A stretch of 64,000 bases of DNA from NCBI GenBank assembly GCA_963922205.1, contig CAWUHX010000300.1:310001-374000 (forward strand), written 5' to 3'. Under the pieces are notes generated by a model that saw only the letters and a program-made list of their open reading frames with translations, made no database searches and was not told the DNA's origin. Origin of the DNA: Romanomermis culicivorax. Lineage: Eukaryota > Nematoda > Enoplea > Mermithida > Mermithidae. Shown here piece after piece: positions 51,541 to 62,096 of this stretch (its first letter is position 1; each line of letters starts with the position of its first letter). Position numbers and translations under genes: made by a program.

Positions 51541-54317
51541 ATTGGTATGTCTTGTCTATAAAAAAGTTCGAAAGTCGCTTCACGTGGACTTTTGGTTTCC
51601 GCTCGCGTTTGAGACAAAGGAAAGTAGTCAATATTAAACCCATTCAATCGGCGCGAAGCGCCGAGAAAATTTTGCGTTTTCAGCCCTTAAAATGACTAAA
51701 AATCAAGGAAATTTAGGCTTGGACCAGTCAAAAAATTTGTGTCAATTGGCACACTAGTCGAATGCCGAATTTCTTTGATTTTTAGTTATTTTAGGGGCTG
51801 AAAACGCAAAATTTTCTCGGCGCTACACTTTTTCAACCAAAAATTTACGCGACGTGACTTCCGTTCTACTTTTCTGGAAAAATCATTATGGACATCCTTA
51901 ATTTATTTACATCGGTGTTAAGAAGAAATCCGTAGGCGAAAATTAAAGAAAAATATAAAATGCCTGAAAAATTGTATAAAAATATCTGAATTCTCGCAGC
52001 ATCTGATTTCTCCCCGAATCGTATAAACTGCTTCCTTCATCAGTTTTTCTTATCGCACTGACGTGCTTAAGACAAAATAGAGTTCACACGATTTTATTGC
52101 AAATTAGTGCGGCAAAAGAACTGTTTTTTTCCACAAATCGTGCTTTTTCGGGAAAAAAAATTCGGAAAGGGGAAAAAAATTTTGGGCTCTTTCCCCATTT
52201 GGGGAAAAAAATTTTGGGGATCGGATACAGAAAAGATGCATTTTAGTGCATTTTAGAAGGTCATAATCTCAAAATTTTCCGGCGCTTCGCGCCGATTATA
52301 ACTTTAATAATCATTATTATGCATTACTTAGCTCAGGCGCGGCTTTTAGCACGTCTACCTTCATTTATCATATAATCTATAATAGTTTTCATCATCTTGA
52401 ACGTATTATCTCATGTTTTCATTGGTCATCTTCAATATTTTATCATGATATTTAATGAAGATTTACATTTTTTCCTTTTGAGAAAGATCAATAACGTCAA
52501 GTCTCAAAGCTTTTTGATTTGATTATTTCTTTTCTAACGTAAAATCAATTCAAACGCTTCATGGAAATATCTTTCGGAAATTTATACTCTGCTTACTCAT
52601 ATATTTTCGACCAAGTATGAGAGTTTACAAATAACTTATACTGGTTTTAAAATTTTTCAAATAAAATTCTAGAAATTACGACTTTTGAACACAAAATTCA
52701 AATCTAATTCTTGAAATAAATGTTCGGAAAATTGATTTTCCAGCGTCGCAGAATATCAATACCCAAAAAATTTTTCCGGCGCTTCGTGCCGGAAAGATTA
52801 ACATTCATTTTGGGTTCTCACTTGTCATTATAGAGAACTTCACCATCAATTTCTCATGTAATTCTCAAAGTCATAAATGCTTTTGGATAGTTTGCTTGAA
52901 AATTTGTTCCAATGCTTGTAGATTAAATTTTGAACTCGAAAATTTCAATTTTTTCCTCAATTTTAATGAATTAACGGGTCTAAAAACACCAGGAGGCTTA
53001 AAAAGGCTCAAAAACACTTAAATAAAGCGTCTGAGAGCATTTTTAAGCGAAAAAAAGACTCCGGGAAAATGGGGAAAAAAATTTTGACCTCTTTCTCCAT
53101 TTGGGGAAAAGGCCCGGGGGAAAAAAATAGTGGGCAAAAGTACCTTTAGTTAAGTAAGTTTTTATCAAACTTTTGGCATAAAACATTTTAAAAGTTTTCA
53201 GTATGTTTTTAGGCTGGAAAAAATTTTTTGTGCCATTGGCACAAATTTTTTTGGCCCTTTGTGCCAATTGGCACAAATGTCCGTGCACAAAAAAAAACGC
53301 TGCTGGGGGGAGGGCAGTGTTTTTTTGTGCCAAAACATGGTTTTTGGCACAAAAAAAAATTGGAATGGCACAAAAAATTTTGAGCGTTTGTGCCAATTGG
53401 CACAAAATTTTTGGTTGATCAAACATTAATTTTCCTTGATTTTTAGACGTTTTAGAGGCTGAAAATACGAAAAATTTTCGGCGCTTCGCGCCGAGTCAAT
53501 GAACATAGTATTTCTTATTCCTATATGCGACCCGCCCGAACGCGAACGCTTCCTCTCCGAACAGTGTATTAGTATCGTTGCAGCACATTTTATAGGCTGT
53601 CATTGACTGATGGATGAATGAGACGAAATTCTGAATATTCTCTGTTAATTCAGTCAAATTCGGGTTCAAAACTGAAATTCTTACTTTTTGTTTTTGATTG
53701 ATTCAAATAGAAAAATCGATATCGTTAGTAATGGTACAATATTTCGGCCGAAAATTTACACTATTTTCAACTTAGTTTTCCCTAGTCTTTACAGTGTTGC
53801 TAAATGTATCGATAATTCATATTCGTCGTAAGTCGAAGTGAATCAATTTGAACTTCCTGAACAATTTTAGAGTTATTTAAATTTTGTCAGCATTCCATTT
53901 CTTTTAGAGTTTTCGCGAAATATTTTCTTGCACAGTTTTTTCTTGTCTGACTGAAATGGTTTAGCTGACAAATAGGTTGAGGAGCACGATTTTTCCAAAA
54001 AATCAATGCGTTTTAAACTTTTCATCAAACTTTTGGCATAAAAGTTTTTCGCAGTTTTTCAGTAGGTATGTTTCTAGTAGAAAAAAATTTTTTGTGCCAT
54101 TAACACAAATTTTTTTGGCCGTTTGTGCCAATTGGCACAAATGTCCGTGCACAAAAAAAACTCTGGTGGAGGGGGTAGAAAAAAAAGTCGAAATTTTTCC
54201 CAAAAAAGGCCAAAAACATACACTTTTATCCAATTTTTTCCAAACTGCGGGGTTGGGTATATGGTTGGCCAAGTTGGGGGGGGGGGTTCCCCCCCTAATT
54301 ACACTATTACAGGTATG
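51541..54317. other. Gene-free repeats with GC palindromes
   Basis: No gene is seen. It contains hairpins of the CGGCGCTTCGCGCCG type at 51649, 52280, 52776 and 53479, GGGGAAAAAAATTTTGG motifs, and copies of the TGTGCCAATTGGCACA repeat. AT-rich filler lies between. Frames overlapping these repeats run through homopolymers and have no domains. Confidence 0.55.
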
Positions 54318-56262
54318 ATCTGGCAATGGCATCGAAAATGCCACTATGGCAACCACCGTTTTTTTTTCCTCGAAGATTTTTTCCACATGAGAACCGGACC
54401 CAAAATTTTTTTCCTCATTTTCCAAAAAATTTCCTCATTTTTAAAAACGCTTATAATGTGGCTACGGATGCTTTTTTATGCATTTTAGGAGCATACCCAA
54501 GCATTTTGTTGTATTTGGAGTCAGAAACCTGCAAAAATGAGAAAAAAAATTGAGAAAATTCTAGTTATATTAGCCAAAATGAGCACATGAGGAATATATT
54601 GGTGTTCTACAGGAGCGGGGGAAGCATGTTAACGATAGAGTTCTCGGGAATTTATCCGCTATTAACATTTCTATGGCTCTGATTAGAATCATCTAATTTT
54701 ATTTAGTTCTTGGTCCGGCGCGGAGCGCCGGAAAAAATTTTCAATTTTCACTTTCTAAAACGCTGGAAAATTAACCTTCACAACGTTGAGAAATAAATTA
54801 AAATCAAACTGATGAACTGTAATTTTTTCCCCATTCCGGCGCGAAGCGCCGGAAAAATTTTCCGGTTTTTATATTCTAAAACGCTAGAAAATAAATCTCT
54901 CCAACAGATATTCATAAATAGAAGTTCTAAAATCGCAGTCTAGAATGATGTCTTCAATTTCCATCTTCAATAAATGCAAGAGTCCAGGTTGCCAACGTTT
55001 AAAAAATTCCAAGCATCGGATCGAGAGGAAAAATTGAGAGAATTGATGAAAAATCTCAATTTTGGGCGACATAATGGACTGTTGACGATTAGAAAATGAA
55101 ACGAGCTAACTTGATTGATGGAAACTGTTGAGCATTAATTAGTAAGTCGAAGTAGATATGCTAACGGCCGCGCCTGATAGAAAATAGTTAAGATTATACC
55201 CATGACCGGCGCGAAGCGCCGGAAAATTTTGAAGTTTTGACCCTTTTATGTCCACCAAAACGCATCTTTTCGGTTTTGAATTCCCCAATATTTTTTCCTC
55301 AATGAGAACCATACCCAAAATTTTTTTCCTCATTTCGAATTTTTTTTCCTCAAAACACCCCATTTGAGGAAAAAAAAACGGTGATGGCAACTAACACTAT
55401 TAGAAGCGCGGAGGAAATTTGTTGATGTACAGTAAAAATGTCCACACTCAGATTTATGTAAAAACGTTATGTGCTTGTCAGTTATCCATTGTAGTTAACT
55501 AATTGAACTGACGTATCGAAATCTGGCATTGCAATGTAAGATACATTCGATATAACACTCGGAATATTTTCGACGCAAGTTCGCTGCACAGGTCATTAGC
55601 TGACATAATATGGTTAAGGAGCACACGGTTAACGGATCATGAGCACGCCTGGTAGAATCTCTGCATATCTTGATGCACATTAAATTATATGTTTAATGAA
55701 CTCATGTTGACAGATATTGAACATGCTTTATCTACCCTTGGTTAACATGTGTGTACAAATAATGTGCACACTTTTTCAATCACAGAATCGTCATTTGTTG
55801 TTTTTTTTTGTGACTCAGCGGCGCTGTCTGATTTATATGTTCATTTTTTTAAGAACTGATTTTGAATTTGAAGTAAGCTATTGTACATTGATTTTTTTCT
55901 AGTGAATTAAAACAACATTTACTATTATACAGAGTTCAGTCTTTCGGAGTTTTTGCACATTGATGAGGATGTTGCTACTTCTGGTGATATGGATGAACAA
56001 TCCATTGTTGATTCAGTGAGAAAACCGGATGAACTAGATATTGAAACCACTGAAATCGATAGTGACTGTGATGATCAAGGCGATGTTGAAAAAATAATTA
56101 CATTTGAAGAAGCCAGCTATACCAGTTGTCAGAAATTTCTTGTTTTCAAAGGAATTTTCTGATGAAGTCTTTGCCTCTGTAAATTCCATTGATGATTTTG
56201 TAGATACTAGTCACATTGCTTCATTGAAACAGTCTAAAATAACATCGTTTTCTAAATGATGA
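54318..56262 (+). pseudogene. Tigger/pogo-like transposase C-terminal remnant, split by a hAT-like element
   Basis: After the insertion (54354-55383) the plus strand reads, with shifts, RRKFVDVQ, then VESLHILMH. Later comes an acidic tail (LHIDEDVATSGDMDEQ, TEIDSDCDDQGDVEKIITFEEA), a frameshift near 56125, then FSDEVFASVNSIDDFVDT and SLKQSKITSFSK. Tigger/jerky-type DDE transposases end with the same sequence of an acidic stretch, an EA..al helix and a final KQ.KIT.F motif. The catalytic part is not preserved. Many stops. Confidence 0.5.
54354..55383. mobile_element. hAT-like non-autonomous element, family C, with perfect 8-bp target duplication
   Basis: Ends CACCGTTTTTTTTTCCTC and (inverse) CACCGTTTTTTTTCCTC. 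ATGGCAAC flanks both sides (54346-54353 and 55384-55391). The 1030-bp body has three GC palindromes (54715, 54837, 55206) and no coding capacity. Partial copies are at 46117-46998, 48464 and inside 59588-60443. Confidence 0.9.
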
Positions 56263-56960
56263 TTAGTGATTCATTCTGAAGTAAAATTTAGGTTGAATTT
56301 GACTGAATACTGATAATGAACACTTGCGGATAGTGAACACTTTTATTTTAGTCCGCTCGGGGTGTGAATTAATCATGTTTGACTGTATTAGGTTCTGGAG
56401 CAAAGTACCCTGAACTATGAATATGAATAGGAATGACTAGGAATAGGAATATGTTGTAGTGCAGATTTTGGTTTTAACCCCCATTTACACACTCCTGCAC
56501 TCTACAACCATGGATTCATGTGTTTTACTAGGGTATGGGTGAAACACTAGATAAGCCAAAATTACTGTAGCCAATTTCCGTGTAGATATTTTATTCATTT
56601 TATATTAAATTTTTGCACATTCCACCAGCTCTCCAATTAAATTCAGCCAACACCAATTTTGCCTTTCATTTTCATCATTGTATCTCAATTAGTGAAATCG
56701 AAGGTTTTCAAAAATGGGATAAATTTCCGATTTATGTCTTAACATTCGATGAGACTTAGGTCAACTCTCCATACTTCCTACATTGATGTGGAATTTTACA
56801 TGTTGAAGCATCAACTGTACTTTCCCCTCTGTATTGCCTCCCATGTTATTCAAATTCAAATCAAATTTTTATTGTAGTGTACTTTTGGCTTTGATTTCTG
56901 TTTTAATCATCACTTCACATTCTCACCCATTTTACAACCATGGATATGGGAAGTACTGTG
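56263..56960. other. Gene-free AT-rich interval
   Basis: Nothing recognisable beyond short repeats. CCATGGAT occurs twice (about 56507 and 56938) near weak similarity between the two flanks. Confidence 0.4.
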
Positions 56961-57568
56961 CTGGCCCCGGTTTTGTAAAGCAATTTACAAAGAAATAATT
57001 GTAAATTGTAAAAAAATTACAAATAAGGTGTTTCGTAAACCTTTTTACAATTTTACAAATTCACAATTGTAAAATGTTTCAAAATTGTAAATCTCCATTT
57101 TATAAATTACAATTTACAAACCTTGTTTTACAATTGTAAAACATTTGCAAAATATTTTTTAACACCCAAATTTTTTTCGATTTACAAGTGTGCATTTCAT
57201 AAAAAATTTTCTTTTTACAGATGCTGAAAAATAATTGTGAAATTTGTCATTTTTTCTACCAAGGTCGAGATGGGGGTAAAACCACTTATTTTTTACATTT
57301 TTTACTTACATATTTCTTTTATTTTTTGATTTTAGATAATAGATCTATTAGAAATTTTAAGCAGTGACGGCAAAAATGACAACAATAATATAGACGTGGG
57401 ATGGTGAACGTTTAAGCTGTGAAGAAATTTTGGTATTGACAACTTTGTTGTTCAGTTTAGGTTGCCTCCACTGACTATTCAGCACATTGTGAATATTGTT
57501 GGACCGATTATTGCTCATAATATGAACAGAAATATGGCTCTTAGTAAGGAACAACAAATTCTTTTATC

Positions 57569-58979
57569 TTGTCACGTGCCGCTCAATTTCCCCAACGTCA
57601 TGTGATTCCAATCATGTCAATATTTTGTTTTTCTTCATGTTTTGTTTATTACTCATTCATGTTTTCATTTATTTTATTTCTACACATGCATTTTGTGTTC
57701 GTTTTTATATTTTCCATGCATTTCTATGTTTCGTTTTCTTTGTATTTTATTTCTTTATGAACGCGGGCTACAGTAGGCCCTTTTGCTAAAAACTTCCGCC
57801 AGCCGTGCTCCACGAGCACATGGCTATTTTTGGTGCATTCCATGCACCTCTTATCACCAAAAATTAGCGTCGTTTTTGTTACGCAAAAACGACTAGCTAA
57901 GAAGTTTAGCTAAAGACGCTCATATGCTTAGCATAGGCACTGCAGTCGGCCTCAGTGCTAAACGCATGTGAACGAAAAATGTCTATGTGCTCATAGGCAT
58001 CTTCTGCATCGCGTCTAGCTGCAGAAGTTAGCTTGGACGCTGAGAAACTCCGCCCAAGCTGCAGCTGTAGCGAAAAATTAAAGAAACATGTCCTTAAAAG
58101 GACATGTTTCTTTAATTTTTCGCTCATTCCTGGGTTTACCCCTGCATCCGATTTGTTGTCAGCGTCCGCCGCCTTTCGCCTAATTTGAATAAATTTGAAT
58201 AACCATCTTCCCTGCGTCCGCCGCCTTATATTAAATAAATTGGCATAAATTTATATCCCTCCACTGCGTCCACCGCCTACCCATCTACAGTACCTGCTGC
58301 CCATCAGTGCCAGGTGTCCGACCACTCCGGTTAGCCGAGAAACAATCGCGAGTCCCCTCCCGATCGCCTATACCCGTCGCCCAGGACTCTTGTGGATCCC
58401 ATCCCCGCCCCATGCCAGAAGACCGAAAGTATCCAGGGACTTGCCGCCCGTTTTCGTCGAATCGCTTGAGAAACAGGACTAGGTGAGTCTTCTCAGGGGA
58501 TTATTGTTATTGTGGGGTATTTGTTGGGGAACCCTTCTTAAGTCGGTTTCCCAGGTTCTCCCCAGATAAGTAGGGCTCCCACCTCTCAGGTTCGGGCAAG
58601 AAGGGGACTGTCTGGTTCATAATCGGGTCCCACAAATTAGGTCATTTTACGTGTGACCCTGTCCCCACTCTCACTGAGTAGGACTCGGGGATCGTCACAC
58701 CTAGCCTGGCGGCGTTGTCCATTACCCTACAGTAAGACCCCAGGACAACACCAGAGAGTACCAGCTATAGGCCTCCCTATAGCCACCATTCGCCAGGTTA
58801 GGCCCCCAACACCAACGAGGGGAGCCTGGGGAAAATGCCAGTATCCATCAGGAGTCACAGCCTATTACTCACTGTAATAGGATCAATCTGATATGGTTCA
58901 CCATCAATGTGACTGCTAAAACACGGTACTACCTGATGTGATACCCAAACCTCCCCAGCTCCCCCGATAAACGTGACAA
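57569..58979. mobile_element. Insertion with TTGTCACGT inverted ends, hairpin-rich
   Basis: Left end TTGTCACGTGCC, right end AAACGTGACAA. Removing it joins the Harbinger frame exactly (ATT CTT TTA TC|T GTA CAT), leaving a possible 2-bp TC duplication. Contents: stacked hairpins at 57790-58125, three GCGTCCGCCGCC direct repeats (about 58163, 58216, 58273), and a GC-rich stretch to 58900 with a short plus-strand frame of unknown meaning. No transposase, so non-autonomous. Confidence 0.75.
58070..58123. repeat. Perfect 26-bp palindrome, 2-bp loop
   Basis: Arms 58070-58095 (GCGAAAAATTAAAGAAACAT...) and 58098-58123 are exact inverse complements around AA. It would fold into a long perfect hairpin in single-stranded DNA or RNA. 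It lies in the TTGTCACGT element. Confidence 0.95.
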
Positions 58980-59587
58980 TCTGTACATTATCCAGCTACA
59001 GACGGATTTATGTCATTAGCAGGAGATGCCCATGGCCTGACAAAAGCCACGGTTTCAAGTGCATTACGACGTGTAGTTGAAGCAATCAATGATGAATTAT
59101 TTCAAATGATGGTTACTTTCCCTCAAAATATAGTGGAAATTTGTCATCCTTTTTAGGATATTTCAAACATGCCTTGTGTAATTGGTTGTATTGATGGCAC
59201 CATAATTACAATTGCCCCTCCCCCCCCCCCGCCCCCCGTTTGAAAATGAGGAACAATATGTCGACCCATACAGGCAACATTCTATCAACACTATGGTTAT
59301 AATTGGTCCCGATTTGTCAATCTTTTACTGTAACTCTCTATGGCCTGGTAACACAAATGATGCTAGAGTTTTACGAAATTCGAATATCTGCTATTGGTTT
59401 GAAGAAGGATACTGACCAATAGACAATGCCATTTTGTTGGGTAAGCAATTAGCACACATACTATTGGGTGAACTTAAATTTTATAAAGTGACTATTGTAA
59501 ATTAAAATAAGCCTAAAAATGAAATAACAATAAATAAATTAGAAGCACTATTTTATCCTCCTAGCTATACACTTATATAATAGGTGA

Positions 59588-60443
59588 CAGGGCCATGCAC
59601 AAGGGGGGCGGGGGGCGGCCGCCCCCCCCCCCCCCCATTGAGGCAGTAACTCTAAACCGAAAAGATGCGTTTTGGTGGACTTTAAAAGGTCAAAATCTCG
59701 AAATTTCCCGGTGCTTCGCACCGGTAATTATAACTATATTCTATCAGGCGCGGCCGTTAGCATATCTACTTCGACTTACTAATTAATGCTCAACAGTTTC
59801 TATCAATCAAGTTAGCTCGTTTCATTTTCTAATCGTTTACAGTCGATTATGTCGCCGAAAATAGAGATTTTTCATCAAGTCTCTCAATTTTTTTTCTCGA
59901 TGATAGGAATTGTTTAAACATTTGCAATCTGAACTTTTGCGTTTATTGAAGGTGGAAATTGACGGCATTACTCTAGAACGCGATTTCAAAACATTTGTTC
60001 ACGAATTATCTGTTGGAGAGATTTATTTTTCAGCGTTTTAGAATAAAAAAACCATTCTATAGAACACCAACACCCGTGCCAGACCATTCTATAGAACACC
60101 AATATATTCTTCATGAGCTCATTTTGACTAACATAACCAGAATTTTCTCAATTTTTTTCCTCATTTTTGCAGGTTTCTGACTACAAATACAACAGAATGC
60201 TTGGGTATGCTCCTAAAATGCATAAAAAAGCATCCGTAGCCACATTACAAGCGTTTTTAAAAATGTGGAAAATTTTTGGAAAATGAGGAATAAAATTTTG
60301 GGTCCGGTTCTCATGTGGAAAAAAATTTCGAGGAAAAAAACGGTGATGCACACAATATATCCGGGTAAGATCAACATTTCCTGGGGCTATTCAGTGAAAA
60401 AAAGTCGGCCCCCCCCCATGAAAAAATCCTGCGCACGGCCCTG
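59588..60443. mobile_element. hAT-like MITE family A, enlarged by a family C piece, with perfect 8-bp target duplication
   Basis: Ends CAGGGCCATGCACA and (inverse) CAGGGCCGTGCGCA. ATAGGTGA flanks it at 59580-59587 and 60444-60451. Compared with the 154-bp copy at 39720, it has an extra ~700 bp (about 59647-60345). That extra segment is family C sequence in inverse orientation, ending ..GAGGAAAAAAACGGTG. The insertion covers the splice acceptor of the Harbinger intron. Confidence 0.9.
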
Positions 60444-61339
60444 ATAGGTGACCATATTTATTTGCTCAAATAGTGGCTCATCTACTAAAAGATCCCAATT
60501 AAATGAGCGATGCCGAAAGGTCATTTAATCAATCGCACAAAAAGATGAGATGTGTAGTTGAAAGAGGAATTGGAGTTTTAAAAGGTGCTTTCCATGCCTT
60601 AATATAATACGCTTGAACCCGAATTATGCTTCCGAAGTGATTAAGACTTGTTGTATTTTGCACAATTTAGCTATTTCTGACGAACCGATGTATGTTGAGT
60701 TGCCCGATGATGATGAGGAAATTGCAACAAGACTCGATAATGTTGATTTGAATAACAGCGGCCATGAATGAGGTCAAGAATTAATCGACACATTTGCATG
60801 AAGTTTTATGTCTATATTTCTATAGTACCTACTATCCTATTTTAGTTAATTTTGTTCTAATTGTAGTTAATTTTTTAACACTTTCAATTAAAAATCAAAA
60901 TCACAAATCAAATTTATATCGTTTAAAGTTTTAAAGCTACTTTTTTCTTATTGTAGTTAGATTTTTATAACACATTTAATTAAAAATCTCATTCACCAAT
61001 TTATCATTGGCAATTTCAAAGCTGAGTGTACAACAAATCTTTCATGCCCATTTAAATCATCGAATTGGTCACTCGATGGTCGAATCCAAGTTCGTTTTCG
61101 AGGCGATATATTTATAGAGTCAACTTGTAGTTTTGAAGCTGTAGATTCATTTTTTGCAGACTCAAAGCATCTGTTTGAAGTTCGGTTTTGTGACGTTTCG
61201 CTTCGACGTCCTTTATTTCAAGTTCCGTAGCACGTTTTCGATGATACATCGAAAAACTTGCCTCTTGTTTATCTAATATTTATGAAATGATAATTTGTTT
61301 GTGCGTAGGCATTTTAAAGAATTAAAAATTATGAAATGA

Positions 61340-61850
61340 AAGCATGAGTTGGAAATGATTTGAACGGCTCAAGGCTTGTTACTTTACTTAACTATCCCAT
61401 AAAACTACAAAAATATACTTTTAAATGTTTCGTCAGTAGTCCCATTAATGTTCATTTCACAATTATCGATCGATTTAACGGGATTCCACGATTCAAAACC
61501 CTCAATTCCTTTAATCCATGGCGAGTTGCGACCAACAATATCCAAAACTGCTTCATCAACATCCATGTAAATGGAATCATTTCCGCCGCCCATTCCAGTT
61601 TTCAAAGGATCGTCACTTTTCTTTTTCGTCGCTTTTTTTAGATTAGGCCAAATTGTATCTCATAAATATTGCTACATCTTTAGTTGAATACTGATTGAAA
61701 GACAACCCTCGAAAATTTCCTTCCATTTGGCACATTTCTTTTCATTCGTTAAATTTGGCGAAAATCGATCTAACAAAACCGCTTTATTATCATTAATCAA
61801 CCATAAAATATGCACTTTTTGATTCGTCGTTAACATTTTCATTTGGTGCT
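61340..61850 (-). pseudogene. Harbinger Myb/SANT-like DNA-binding protein
   Basis: The minus strand reads MLTTNQKVHILWLINDNKAV, KKCAKWKEIFEGCLSIS, a stop (TAG near 61680), WPNLKKATKKKSDDPLKTG, then MGGGNDSIYMDVDEAVLDIV and NSPWIKGIEGFESW. This is the trihelix Myb/SANT-like pattern with the TGGG-like loop, found as the second protein of Harbinger elements, where it carries the transposase to DNA ends. Two in-frame stops break it. It is convergent to the transposase. Confidence 0.7.
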
Positions 61851-62096
61851 CACACCATAAATCAAAAATAAATTTTACAAATGTTTGTAAATAAATTACC
61901 GTTTTTACAATTCAGTGGTGAAACGCTATATTTGTAAATTTTAAAAACATTTTACAATTGTTGAATACAATTGTAAAAATAATTATTTTTTATTGGTTTT
62001 TTTATGAAACACATTTTACAAAGAATTGTAAATATCTTTTACAATTTACAATTTACAATTTTACAATTACAATTTTTTTTATGAAACCGGGCCCTG

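Larger units (their letters stand above)
57400..60774 (+). pseudogene. Harbinger transposase (DDE_Tnp_4), split by insertions and decayed
   Basis: Pieces: 57430-57568 (FVVQFRLPPLTIQHIVNIVG, ALSKEQQILLS) continues after the first insertion at 58980 (VHYPATDGFMSLAGDAHG, TVSSALRRVVEAIND). It then reads MPCVIGCIDGTIITIAPP with the first catalytic Asp, YRQHSINTMVIIGPD, and WPGNTNDARVLRNS with the second. LLG then meets a GTAAGC donor; the matching acceptor TATAATAG|GTGACC resumes as GDHIY after the second insertion. The C-terminal part is [32 protein letters not shown] (third acidic residue), then [14 protein letters not shown]. Several stops and shifts. In the family this protein cuts and joins DNA with the help of the Myb-like partner. 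Confidence 0.85.
56961..62096. mobile_element. PIF/Harbinger-type DNA transposon with two nested insertions
   Basis: Terminal sequences CTGGCCCCGGTTTTGTAAA and (inverse) CAGGGCCCGGTTTCATAAA form imperfect inverted repeats. Subterminal zones at both ends (56975-57130, 61870-62080) are dense in ACAATTGTAAA motifs. Inside lie a plus-strand transposase and a minus-strand Myb/SANT-like protein, the two-gene plan of Harbinger. Insertions at 57569-58979 and 59588-60443 split the transposase. A 3-bp target duplication could not be confirmed. Confidence 0.8.

Noticed and set aside
53043-53426. Overlapping frames on both strands with CANWHK-like repeats
   Set aside because: They arise from the GTGCCAATTGGCACA palindromes and A/T runs read in several frames; not genes.
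58653-58877. 74-codon Pro/Arg-rich frame in the TTGTCACGT element
   Set aside because: GC-rich sequence opens frames by chance; no start context, domain or second copy seen.
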